Source: Bhargavaea beijingensis (GTDB taxonomy: Bacteria > Bacillota > Bacilli > Bacillales_A > Planococcaceae). From it: a stretch of DNA of 64,000 nt. Both the position numbers and the translations under genes were made by a program. The notes beneath the pieces were generated by a model. The model saw only the letters and a program-made list of their open reading frames with translations, was not told the DNA's origin and searched no databases. The stretch covers positions 1 to 64,000 of the forward strand of contig NZ_FNAR01000001.1 of assembly GCF_900101985.1 (NCBI RefSeq), in the 5' to 3' direction. Positions 43,177-50,778 of this stretch are shown one piece after another. The first letter of the stretch is position 1. Each line of letters opens with the position of its first letter.

Positions 43177-43914
43177 GTGATGGAATACATCGGACTGTTT
43201 TTTATCGGGCTCGTGGCGGTGACGATCGGGACGCTCGCCGGAGGCGGCGGGCTGATCACGCTGCCGGCGATGCTGCTGATCGGCATACCGGTCCACGCCG
43301 CAGTCGGGGCGAGCAAGATCTCCAATACGGTCAGTTCGCTCTCGACGTTTCTGACAATCCTCCTGAGGAAGAAAATTTCGTTTAGGGAACTGTACTGGAT
43401 CATGCCGGTGTCCGTTTCGGGCGGTCTTGCCGGCGGGTTTATCGCGAACGGACTGAGCGAGGGGACGATGCTGACGGTTGCATCGGTGCTGCTGGTCGCG
43501 GCTTTTATTTTCTCATTCTTCTCAAAAGGGGATTTCAGCGGTGATGCGAAGCTGACCCCGAGCAAGACCGCCGTTTCGAGTCTGTTTGGTGTCGGCGTGT
43601 ATGACGGGCTTTTCGGGCCCGGCCAGGCGACCATCCTCCTGCAGTTGTTCGGCCATTTGAACATTTCCTATATCCGGGCGATCGGGTTCGTCCGGGTCGC
43701 CACGTTCTCGAGCGCATTCGGAGCGGCGATCGGCTACATTACATCGGGCCACATCATCTGGCCGGTCGCAATCGCGCTGATGCTCGGATCGCTGACCGGC
43801 GCACGGGTCGGCGTCCATATCGCAGAAAAGATCAATCCGCGGTTCGTCAAGCCGATTCTTCGCTTGGTCACGCTTCTGCTGATTGTCGAGATTGTGGCGG
43901 AGAACTTTCTATAA
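43177..43914 (+). CDS. TauE/SafE family sulfite/anion exporter
   Basis: A 245-residue membrane protein with seven to eight helices and the family motifs GLVAVTIGTLAGGGGLITLPAML (residue 6) and, in the second half, GVYDGLFGPGQATILLQLF (residue 140), the internally repeated glycine-rich turns of TauE. Members export sulfite, sulfoacetate or related anions; the substrate here is not known. The start has AAGGGGGTG upstream. Single gene with its own terminator. Confidence 0.9.
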   Translation: MMEYIGLFFIGLVAVTIGTLAGGGGLITLPAMLLIGIPVHAAVGASKISNTVSSLSTFLTILLRKKISFRELYWIMPVSVSGGLAGGFIANGLSEGTMLTVASVLLVAAFIFSFFSKGDFSGDAKLTPSKTAVSSLFGVGVYDGLFGPGQATILLQLFGHLNISYIRAIGFVRVATFSSAFGAAIGYITSGHIIWPVAIALMLGSLTGARVGVHIAEKINPRFVKPILRLVTLLLIVEIVAENFL

Positions 43915-43929
43915 GGTGTAAACAAAGAT

Positions 43930-43957
43930 GCCAGACCCACCCGGGGCCTGGCGTTTT
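43930..43957 (+). terminator. Terminator of the TauE/SafE gene
   Basis: GCCAG.CCC pairs with GGG.CTGGC, followed by GTTTTT. Confidence 0.75.
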
Positions 43958-43999
43958 TAATTAGGAAACCAACTTTTTCAAAAAATCTCCATGAAAGCC

Positions 44000-44050
44000 T
44001 TGCGCCTTTCCTGAATACCAGTGTACTATATAACTAATGCACCGGTACAC
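44000..44050 (+). promoter_or_regulatory. Promoter with GntR-type inverted repeat for the ytr-like operon
   Basis: TTGCGC (44000) and TACTAT (44024), 18 bp apart, form a plausible promoter. GTGTAC (44021-44026) and GTACAC (44045-44050) make a perfect inverted repeat overlapping the -10 and the start region. It is a good place for repression by the GntR protein encoded at 44879. The 18-bp gap is longer than I recall for B. subtilis YtrA, so the match is tentative. Confidence 0.4.
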
Positions 44051-44077
44051 GGATGAAAACCAAAGGAGTGGAGTTTT

Positions 44078-44878
44078 ATGAGCCGATGGAAAGGGCTCTT
44101 GTGGAAAGAATGGGTGCTGGCACGTCCCGGGATGGCGCTTCTTGTCATCGCCACCGTGCTCAGCATCGGGGTGGCACCGTTTTTGCTGCAGCGTTATGTG
44201 GTGCCTGATTTCCCGGTGATGAATATCGCCGCGATCATCATGGGCTTATGGATGGTGGCACTCAGCTACATGCCGGCCGTAAGTCTAGTGATCAGCCTGA
44301 CGACTGACATGAAACGACCGGATATCTGGCTGCATTCTCCGGTGCCAACCAGTGTTCTGATTGGGGCAAAGGCGTTTTTCGCCGTGTTGATGACGGCCGT
44401 GTCCATGCTGCTTGTCTTTGGTGTGCTGGCATTGGCAAACCTCTTCATCCTCATCTTCAGCGGCAGTTCCGGGCTGCCGGAAAGTGTCCCGGCCGGCTGG
44501 TTCGTCGGGTTCCTGGCTGAGATCGGATCCGTATCGCTTTTTCTCGGCATGATCCAGATGGGACTCGTAATCCTGTTCTGGACGATCTATCAGTGGATGA
44601 AAAAAGCCAACAGGGTCATCGCCATCGTGATAACGGGCGCGATGCTCATCGGAACCTTATATATCTGGGACAAAATCACAACGTGGGGACCGTATCAGAA
44701 ACTTGCCGGGTACGGCGAGGTGCCGTTCAGGTATTCGGAAAAGCTGAACCGGATCAATGACTGGGCGCTGGACATCACAGGAGTAGTCACGGCAAGCGGC
44801 ATGCTTCTTGCCGTGATTGAGACTGTCTTCTGCGTGTTGCTCGCCATCTATATCTTTAACCGGAAGGTGGCGCGATGA
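44078..44878 (+). CDS. ABC-2 type membrane protein of the ytr-like operon
   Basis: A 266-residue protein with six helices (about 18-36, 50-70, 98-125, 145-170, 183-202 and 235-258). It begins SRWKGLLWKEWVLARPGMALLV, the amphipathic start typical of ABC-2 permeases (KEW..). It is the first gene of a tightly packed operon: GntR regulator, ATPase, second ATPase and permease. Probably the membrane partner of the 45235 ATPase. In B. subtilis the comparable ytr operon responds to cell-wall antibiotics. Confidence 0.8.
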   Translation: MSRWKGLLWKEWVLARPGMALLVIATVLSIGVAPFLLQRYVVPDFPVMNIAAIIMGLWMVALSYMPAVSLVISLTTDMKRPDIWLHSPVPTSVLIGAKAFFAVLMTAVSMLLVFGVLALANLFILIFSGSSGLPESVPAGWFVGFLAEIGSVSLFLGMIQMGLVILFWTIYQWMKKANRVIAIVITGAMLIGTLYIWDKITTWGPYQKLAGYGEVPFRYSEKLNRINDWALDITGVVTASGMLLAVIETVFCVLLAIYIFNRKVAR

Positions 44879-45238
44879 ATGAGTTTTGACTTTCTGCCGG
44901 ATAAACCGATCTACCAGCAGCTGATCGACCGGATCACGGGTGACCTGATCCGGGGCATCCTGCAGCCGGGAGAAAAGCTGCCTTCGGTCAGAGAATACGC
45001 GGTCGAGGCCGGCGTCAATGCCAATACGATGCAACGTGTGTACAAGGAGCTGGAGGGGATGGGCATTACCGAAACGAAGCGGGGCCAGGGGACGTTCGTC
45101 ACGGAGAACGCGGAACGGCTCGGACAGCTGAGAGAGGAGAAGAAGGCGCAGCTGATCGATGACTTTATCCGGGACATTGAGGCGCTTGGCTTCACGGAAG
45201 AAGAGATTGCGGAGTCCATGAGGAGGAGAGAGCGATGA
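44879..45238 (+). CDS. GntR-family regulator (YtrA subfamily)
   Basis: A 119-residue repressor. The winged helix is near residues 10-75 (PIYQQLIDRITGDLIRGILQPGEKLPSVREYAVEAGVNANTMQRVYKELE), followed by only a short helical tail. This is characteristic of the YtrA subfamily, which lacks the large effector domain. Its likely operator is the GTGTAC/GTACAC repeat in the operon promoter. The ATG directly follows the previous stop, and its own stop overlaps the next gene (ATGA). Confidence 0.9.
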   Translation: MSFDFLPDKPIYQQLIDRITGDLIRGILQPGEKLPSVREYAVEAGVNANTMQRVYKELEGMGITETKRGQGTFVTENAERLGQLREEKKAQLIDDFIRDIEALGFTEEEIAESMRRRER

Positions 45239-45957
45239 TCGAGATCAAGCGGGTGACCCGGTCATTCGGCCGGCGCCGGGCGCTGGACGGTGTAACCGCG
45301 ACTTTCGGGCGGGGGAAAATCATCGGCCTTGCGGGGAAAAACGGAAGCGGCAAATCGACACTCCTGAAAATCATGGCGGGCGTCATGGGAGCAGACTCGG
45401 GGGAGGTCTTGCTGAACGGGTTGCCGATTACCCGGACGCTGGCGGGAAGTCAGATCGCCTATATGGCGGATGCCGATCTGTATTATCCGTACTTTACAAC
45501 AGATGAGTTGCTCCGCTTCCAAGAGTCGCAGTACCCGGACTTCTCGATGGAAAAAGCGCTTGAAGCAGCGGAATTCCTGAACGTCGACCGGAAAACCAAG
45601 CTGAAAAACCTCTCAAAAGGAAACCGGGGCCGTGCCAAAATCGTAGCGACATTAGGGAGGGAAGCCGATGCCTATCTGCTTGATGAGCCGTTTTCGGGAC
45701 TTGATCCGATGGTCCGGGAAATGATCGTGAAGGGGCTGATCCGGTTTACCGACCCCGAGCGGCAGACCGTCATTATGTCTACGCATGAGCTGCATGATGT
45801 CGCTCCGCTCCTCGATGAAATCGCCGTACTCAAAAACGGGCGGATCGCCGCCCATGACCAGGTGGAAGACATCCGGATGGCGCAGCCGGGCGGCCTGGCC
45901 GCATACATGCGAACACTCTACGAAAAGGGAAGTGAGCCGTTTGGCAAACCAAGCTGA
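45235..45957 (+). CDS. ABC transporter ATP-binding protein (YtrB-like)
   Basis: A 240-residue ATPase: Walker A GKNGSGKSTLLKIM near 37, Q-loop region IAYMADADLYYPYFTTDE, signature LSKGNRGRAKIVATL near 126, Walker B AYLLDEPFSGLD near 147 and switch histidine MSTHE near 180. The signature LSKGN in place of LSGGQ, together with YFTTDE, is typical of the YtrB/YhcH-type ATPases found with short GntR regulators. Probably pairs with the membrane protein at 44078. Confidence 0.88.
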   Translation: MIEIKRVTRSFGRRRALDGVTATFGRGKIIGLAGKNGSGKSTLLKIMAGVMGADSGEVLLNGLPITRTLAGSQIAYMADADLYYPYFTTDELLRFQESQYPDFSMEKALEAAEFLNVDRKTKLKNLSKGNRGRAKIVATLGREADAYLLDEPFSGLDPMVREMIVKGLIRFTDPERQTVIMSTHELHDVAPLLDEIAVLKNGRIAAHDQVEDIRMAQPGGLAAYMRTLYEKGSEPFGKPS

Positions 45958-46870
45958 GCCGATAGTGGAACTAAAGCGCCTTTCGAAGACGATCCGCGGC
46001 AAGAAAATTATTGACGATCTGAACTTGCAGTTGTATCCGGGCCAGGTGACCGGATTTCTCGGGCCGAACGGCGCGGGAAAGACGACAACGATCCGCATGA
46101 TGGCGGGGCTCATGAAGCCGACTTCGGGTGAGGTGTTTGTCGCGGGCAAGTCCGTACAGAACGATTTGGAGGCGGCGATGTCCAACGTTGGCGTCATCGT
46201 AGAAAATCCGGAAATGTACAAATACATGACCGGGTACAAGAACCTCGTCCATTTTGCCCGCATGCACAGGGGCGTGACAAAGAAACGCATCATGGAAGTG
46301 GTCCGGCAAGTGGGTCTTGAGAACCGCATCCATGAGAAGGTCGGTACGTATTCGCTCGGCATGCGCCAGCGCCTCGGCCTTGCACAGGCGCTGCTGCACG
46401 ATCCGAAGTTTCTGATCCTCGATGAGCCCACCAACGGCCTTGATCCGGCGGGCATACGGGAATTCCGGACGTATCTCAGGAGCCTCGCGGAAAAAGCGGG
46501 TGTCTCGATCTTCGTCTCGAGTCACCTGCTGTCCGAGATCGAGCTGATGTGTGACCGGATCGCCGTCATCCAGAATGGCAAGCTGATTGATATCCGGGAG
46601 ATGAAAGGAGACACGCGGCCGCACCATTACATAGAGGCACAGCCGGCGGACCAGCTCAAGGCAGTCCTCGAATCAAAGGGCTACGAACCAGTTGAATCCG
46701 GCGCCGGATTCATCATCGAAGAAGGTACGGAGCGGATACCGGAACTCGCAAAAAGCGTGATTGCCGGCGGCCTCAATCTGTATGCGGTCCGTCCTCACCG
46801 GAAGACGCTCGAAGACGAATTCATCGAAATGACGGGAGGCGGACAGATTGCTGAAACTGCTGCAAAATGA
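45941..46870 (+). CDS. ABC transporter ATP-binding protein (BcrA-like)
   Basis: A 309-residue ATPase with Walker A GPNGAGKTTTIRMMAG near 38, signature YSLGMRQRLGLAQALLHD near 132, Walker B FLILDEPTNGLDP near 154 and switch VSSHLLSE near 187, plus a C-terminal domain of about 90 residues. The class resembles BcrA/YhaQ-type exporters for peptide antibiotics. The start TTG 45941 lies 17 bases inside the previous gene, with AAGGGAAGTGAG upstream; longer starts overlap the previous gene too far. It overlaps its permease gene by 23 bases. Confidence 0.88.
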   Translation: MANQAEPIVELKRLSKTIRGKKIIDDLNLQLYPGQVTGFLGPNGAGKTTTIRMMAGLMKPTSGEVFVAGKSVQNDLEAAMSNVGVIVENPEMYKYMTGYKNLVHFARMHRGVTKKRIMEVVRQVGLENRIHEKVGTYSLGMRQRLGLAQALLHDPKFLILDEPTNGLDPAGIREFRTYLRSLAEKAGVSIFVSSHLLSEIELMCDRIAVIQNGKLIDIREMKGDTRPHHYIEAQPADQLKAVLESKGYEPVESGAGFIIEEGTERIPELAKSVIAGGLNLYAVRPHRKTLEDEFIEMTGGGQIAETAAK

Positions 46871-47825
46871 ATGGATGAAGCTTTGGAACAAAAAAGCGAC
46901 ATGGACCATGGCCATTCTTCTCGTCGTCGGTATTGCCGGAATGATGGGCCTGACCAAGTGGATCTCCACAATGGAAGGAAACCGTGCAGAAAGCGGAGAC
47001 GTCGCGGCTGAGGGCCAGGCGGACGCGCCGGACTGGCGTGTGATGGCGGAAGCCGAGCACGCGGATATCTCCGCGCAGCTCGCTGCCCCTGGCCTTTCCG
47101 ACTCCCGCGAGACAGACCTGAAAGAAGAGCTCCAGATCGTGGAATACCGGCTTGCGGAAGGTGTGGAGCCGCACGGCAGCTTCAGCCGGCAGCAGATGAT
47201 CAAAGACTCATCGGGTATCGCTACGCTTGCCATGCTGTTCGCCATCATTGTCGCGGCCGGCATCGTCGCGACAGAGTTTTCTGACGGGACGATCAAGATG
47301 CTCCTTGCCCGCCCGGTCAAGCGGTGGAAAGTGCTCACTTCGAAGTTCGCGGCCACGGCTTTGTTCGGCGCGCTGCTCACGCTGGTCGGCTTTGTGGTCT
47401 CGGTCGTGATGTCGTATCTTCTGTTTGCTGCGGACGGAGGGACGGAGCTGGCGGTGCAGGGCGGGGAAGTGACTGAAGTCTCGGTATGGACGCTGACGCT
47501 TTACCACCTGTTCCTCGCTTTTTTGAACATCATCGTCTACACGACGTTCGCCTTCATGATCGGCAGCGTATTCCGTTCGGGCGCGCTCGCCATCGGGCTG
47601 TCGCTGTTCATCTTCTTTACCGGCAACACGGTTTCGGCGTTGCTGAGCCGCTATGAAATCGCCAAGTACCTATTTTTCTCCCACGATCTCGTGGCACTCG
47701 CACAGGGCATGACGTTCATTGAAGACGTGACTCTGCCATTTGCCGCTGCGGTGCTCGGCGCGTACGCCGCCGTGTTCCTGATTGTCAGCTATCTCGTCTT
47801 TTCAAAGCGGGACATCACCGCGTGA
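46848..47825 (+). CDS. ABC-2 family permease partner of the BcrA-like ATPase
   Basis: A 325-residue protein with an N-terminal amphipathic start (LKLLQNEWMKLWNKKATWTM), a first helix at 17-36, an extracytoplasmic domain of about 90 residues and five further helices. ATEFSDGTIKMLLARPVKRWKVLTSKF near residue 145 is the classic ABC-2 coupling region. The start is TTG with GGGAGGCGG upstream. It ends the operon ahead of a strong terminator. Confidence 0.88.
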   Translation: MLKLLQNEWMKLWNKKATWTMAILLVVGIAGMMGLTKWISTMEGNRAESGDVAAEGQADAPDWRVMAEAEHADISAQLAAPGLSDSRETDLKEELQIVEYRLAEGVEPHGSFSRQQMIKDSSGIATLAMLFAIIVAAGIVATEFSDGTIKMLLARPVKRWKVLTSKFAATALFGALLTLVGFVVSVVMSYLLFAADGGTELAVQGGEVTEVSVWTLTLYHLFLAFLNIIVYTTFAFMIGSVFRSGALAIGLSLFIFFTGNTVSALLSRYEIAKYLFFSHDLVALAQGMTFIEDVTLPFAAAVLGAYAAVFLIVSYLVFSKRDITA

Positions 47826-47828
47826 AAC

Positions 47829-47861
47829 CAGGCCCCTCCGTCATGGACGGGGCCTGTTTTT
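47829..47861 (+). terminator. Terminator of the ytr-like operon
   Basis: CAGGCCCC.CCGTC pairs with GACGG.GGCCTG region around a short loop, followed by five T residues. Confidence 0.85.
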
Positions 47862-47964
47862 GTGCTTCAGGGAACCCAAACAGCACCGAATACGTTACAA
47901 TGGAAGGATCATTCTATTTTGCTTTTTTGTGAGGAGCAAAAAGATAAGTAAGAGGGTTAAAACG

Positions 47965-48759
47965 ATGAAAAGAATAGCAATTATCGACTCCGGAAGCGGG
48001 GGGCTGACTGTTGCCAATGAGCTGTTCGGCCGGCTGCCCGATGAACGGATCATATATGTGGGCGACCACGGAAACTGCCCGTACGGCAACAAGAGTGCGG
48101 ATGAGATCAAAAAACTCGTCTTCGGAGTCATCCGATTTTTGGAGCAGTTTGAGCTCAAGATGCTCATTGTTGCCTGCAATACGGCATCGGCTCTGATGCT
48201 GGACGAGCTCAAAGAAAGGATGGATGTCCCTGTCATCGGGGTCATCGAGCCGGGTGCAGAAATGGCCGCCCGGGCGACGCTGAACCGGCGGATCGGCGTC
48301 ATTGCCACCCAGAGGACGGTGGAGTCCCATATGTACCGGAAGAACATCCTGGAAAACCGGGATGGCCTGGGTGTTTATGAACAGGCTTGTCCGAAACTCG
48401 TCTCTTATCTGGAGAACGAAGGAACGCTTGAAGAAGCCATCACGGAAGCCCTGGAAGAGTATCTGGATCCGCTCCGCGAAAAACAGGTGGACACGCTCGT
48501 GATGGGCTGCACCCACTATCCGCTTGCCGAGCAGCAGATCCGCCGTGTATGGGGGCGCGACGTCAATCTGGTCGACCCGGCCCGTGCGACGGTCGCACAT
48601 GCGGCAAAAGTGCTGAGGGAAAACGGAGATCTGGCAGTTGCACCTGAAGGGGAGCACCTTTTCTGCACCACAGGGGACGTCACGGATTTTGACGAAAAAG
48701 TTAAGAGGTGGACCCCTATCAGCCGGCCGGTTGTCCGGCATGCGGAAACCGGATTTTAA
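47965..48759 (+). CDS. murI: Glutamate racemase
   Basis: Converts L-glutamate to D-glutamate for peptidoglycan (264 residues). The two catalytic cysteines lie in VACNTASALML near residue 72 and MGCTHYPLAEQQ near 184. The N-terminal IDSGSGGLTVANEL and YVGDHGNCPYGNKS are also diagnostic. ATG 47965 is preferred; the longer frame to 47782 covers the previous gene and terminator. The RacE name could be used as well. Confidence 0.95.
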   Translation: MKRIAIIDSGSGGLTVANELFGRLPDERIIYVGDHGNCPYGNKSADEIKKLVFGVIRFLEQFELKMLIVACNTASALMLDELKERMDVPVIGVIEPGAEMAARATLNRRIGVIATQRTVESHMYRKNILENRDGLGVYEQACPKLVSYLENEGTLEEAITEALEEYLDPLREKQVDTLVMGCTHYPLAEQQIRRVWGRDVNLVDPARATVAHAAKVLRENGDLAVAPEGEHLFCTTGDVTDFDEKVKRWTPISRPVVRHAETGF

Positions 48760-48785
48760 GACGATAGAGAAGGGAGGCTTCCGGA

Positions 48786-49397
48786 ATCGGAAAAAAGAAC
48801 GGGAAAAAGCATCCTGCCGCCCTCGCAGGCAATGTCGCGGGCATGGTGATCGCTGCGGTGGTGGCGGCCGGGATCTGGATGTTTGTTCAGCGTGAACTTG
48901 ATTTTCGTGAAGAATTGGAGACGCGCCCGCTTCCGGAAGGCCTTCATCCGATTGTCGGGCAAAAGACGGAAGAGCTTGCCGGTATGGCCGCAAAGCGGGG
49001 GATCCGGATTGAAATCACCGACGGATTTCGCTCCCATGATGAGCAAAACCAGCTTTTTGCACAAGGGCGAACCGCTTACGGACCCGTCGTCACCCATGCA
49101 AGGGGCGGCCAGTCGTATCATAACTATGGACTTGCAGTCGATTATGCGATCCGGACGACGGACGGCCGCCTGGTCTGGGATACCGGCTACGACGGCAACG
49201 GCAACGGCAAAAGCGACTGGTTCGAAGTCGCGGACATTGCCAAGGAAATCGGCTTTGAATGGGGCGGCGACTGGAGCGGCTTCAAGGACTATCCGCATCT
49301 GCAGATGACATTCGGCCTGTCCACATCCGAATTGGACGCCGGCTGGCGGCCGGAGGACACAGACAAGTATGAAGTCATGGCCGGAAAATCCGAATAG
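48786..49397 (+). CDS. Membrane-anchored M15 peptidase (VanY/CwlK-like), probable ATC start
   Basis: Cell-wall peptidase of the M15 family, a D,D-carboxypeptidase or L-Ala-D-Glu endopeptidase acting outside the membrane. Visible zinc-site parts are ITDGFRSHDEQNQLFAQGRT, GGQSYHNYGLAVDYAI and the final PHLQMTFG. No ATG, GTG or TTG gives a complete N-terminus with a ribosome site. An ATC at 48786, eight bases after GAAGGGAGG, would give a basic start (GKKNGKKHPAAL) followed by a membrane helix, a proper signal anchor. The internal ATG 48843 lacks both a ribosome site and the basic segment. Total 203 residues from ATC. Confidence 0.82.
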   Translation: MGKKNGKKHPAALAGNVAGMVIAAVVAAGIWMFVQRELDFREELETRPLPEGLHPIVGQKTEELAGMAAKRGIRIEITDGFRSHDEQNQLFAQGRTAYGPVVTHARGGQSYHNYGLAVDYAIRTTDGRLVWDTGYDGNGNGKSDWFEVADIAKEIGFEWGGDWSGFKDYPHLQMTFGLSTSELDAGWRPEDTDKYEVMAGKSE

Positions 49398-49451
49398 AAA
49401 AGGGACTGTTCCGCAAACCGGCATAAGCCGATGCGCGGAACAGTCCCTTTT
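49398..49451. terminator. Bidirectional terminator
   Basis: AAAAGGGACTGTTCCGC and GCGGAACAGTCCCTTTT form a 17-bp perfect stem with A's on one side and T's on the other. It serves the M15 peptidase gene on the plus strand and the 31-residue membrane peptide gene on the minus strand. Confidence 0.9.
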
Positions 49452-49462
49452 AATGTCCAGAA

Positions 49463-49558
49463 TCAGTCGTTGCTGCCTGTGAAAGTCAGGACAAGGCCTG
49501 CAATCGTACCGATGCTGATGAACCCGAATAAAATGGCCAGGATAATAACGAACCACAT
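49463..49558 (-). CDS. 31-residue single-helix membrane peptide
   Basis: On the minus strand a GGAGTGGAG ribosome site lies six bases before an ATG. The product is one hydrophobic helix (MWFVIILAILFGFISIGTI...) ending in a short polar tail (TGSND). A terminator follows 11 bases after the stop. Position, ribosome site and terminator support a real small gene. The family is not known to me; such peptides often regulate or anchor membrane enzymes. Confidence 0.65.
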   Translation of the reverse strand: MWFVIILAILFGFISIGTIAGLVLTFTGSND

Positions 49559-49697
49559 GTCAGTCTCCACTCCTTTGCAGGCAATTCAGCTTCATTATAT
49601 CATCAGCCCGCGAGCCCGGCAACGAACGGCTGGCTTGATGAGTGCATGAACGGGTAAACTGTCGGCAGGATGTCATTATTAAAAGGAGTGAACTGCC

Positions 49698-50627
49698 ATG
49701 GATTGCCGTTCCGACGAGGAACTGTACCAACTGGTGCAGGAGTCGAAAGTACATACGATAGAAGGAAAAGTCGCAGACTATATTCCCGCGTTGGCCAAGG
49801 CGGACCTGAGCTCGCTGTCCGTCGCAATGGCGTTTCCTGACGGAAGTTGCTATTCCGCGGGGGACATCGAGACAAAATCGACGCTCCAGAGTATCTCGAA
49901 GGTGATCGCACTTGCGCTTGCGCTCCTCGACAACGGAGAGGAATACGTCTTCCAGCGAGTCGGCATGGAACCGACAGGAGACCCCTTCAACTCCATCATC
50001 AAGCTCGAGACGATCGCTCCCCACAAGCCGCTCAACCCGATGATCAATGCCGGTGCCATCGCCGTCTCGTCGATGATCAAAGGCGATAGCATCGAGGAGC
50101 GGCTCGGACGGCTGATCCAGCTGACCGAGCTCATCATCGGTGAAGAAGGCATCGGCTACAACGAGGAAGTGGCCCAGTCAGAGCTCGAGACTGCCGACTT
50201 GAACCGGTCGATGGCGTATTACCTGAAACAGCACAGCGTCATCGAAGAAGAAGTGGAGACGGTCATCGAACTTTACACGAAGCAGTGCGCAATTGAGCTG
50301 AACTGCATCGGGCTCGCCAAAGTCGGGCTGCTTCTGGCCATGGACGGCAAGCACCCGGACACCGGCGAAATGATCTTGCCGCCGCGGGTCGCCAGCATCT
50401 GCAAAACCTTCATGGTCACCTGCGGCATGTACAACGCCTCCGGAGAATTCGCCATCCGCGTCGGTGTTCCGGCCAAATCCGGTGTCTCAGGCGGCATCAT
50501 GGCATCCGTCCCGCAACGTTGCGGCATCGGCATCTTCGGACCCGCCCTCGACGACCGCGGCAACAGTGTCGCCGGCTGGGACCTGATGGAGAAAATGTCC
50601 AAAAAATACGACCTCAGCATGTTCTGA
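49698..50627 (+). CDS. glsA: Glutaminase
   Basis: Serine-type glutaminase (309 residues) that releases ammonia and glutamate from glutamine. The catalytic serine is in STLQSISKVIALALAL (S-x-x-K, residue 58). MINAGAIAVSSMI near 114 and CGMYNASGEFAIRVGVPAKSGVSGGIMA near 238 are typical GlsA segments. Length and motifs match B. subtilis YbgJ/YlaM. AAAAGGAGTG precedes the ATG. Confidence 0.95.
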   Translation: MDCRSDEELYQLVQESKVHTIEGKVADYIPALAKADLSSLSVAMAFPDGSCYSAGDIETKSTLQSISKVIALALALLDNGEEYVFQRVGMEPTGDPFNSIIKLETIAPHKPLNPMINAGAIAVSSMIKGDSIEERLGRLIQLTELIIGEEGIGYNEEVAQSELETADLNRSMAYYLKQHSVIEEEVETVIELYTKQCAIELNCIGLAKVGLLLAMDGKHPDTGEMILPPRVASICKTFMVTCGMYNASGEFAIRVGVPAKSGVSGGIMASVPQRCGIGIFGPALDDRGNSVAGWDLMEKMSKKYDLSMF

Positions 50628-50634
50628 CAAACCG

Positions 50635-50683
50635 AAAAACGGCTGCTCCCGCCCTGAAACAAAGGCGGAAAGCAGCCGTTTTT
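50635..50683 (+). terminator. Terminator of glsA
   Basis: AAAAACGGCTGCT pairs with AGCAGCCGTTTTT, with a second inner GC pairing; T-rich tail. Confidence 0.88.
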
Positions 50684-50719
50684 CCTCGTTTCCGAAAGAA
50701 AATCCAAAAAAAACGTCGA

Positions 50720-50762
50720 TATGCGTAAGTACATATTTCTGTTGCTAAAAACTGTGTAGAGT
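50720..50762 (+). promoter_or_regulatory. Near-consensus PlcR box with possible -10, facing the regulator gene
   Basis: TATGCGTAAGTACATA (50720-50735) matches the B. cereus PlcR box TATGNANNNNTNCATA at all fixed positions but one (G for A at position 6). TAGAGT lies at 50757-50762, the same distance from the box as TATACT is from the perfect box at 54980. Transcription from it would run antisense into the regulator gene. Read on the minus strand it also has one mismatch, but no -10 is visible there. Confidence 0.4.
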
Positions 50763-50778
50763 AGTAGGTAGGAAAGAT

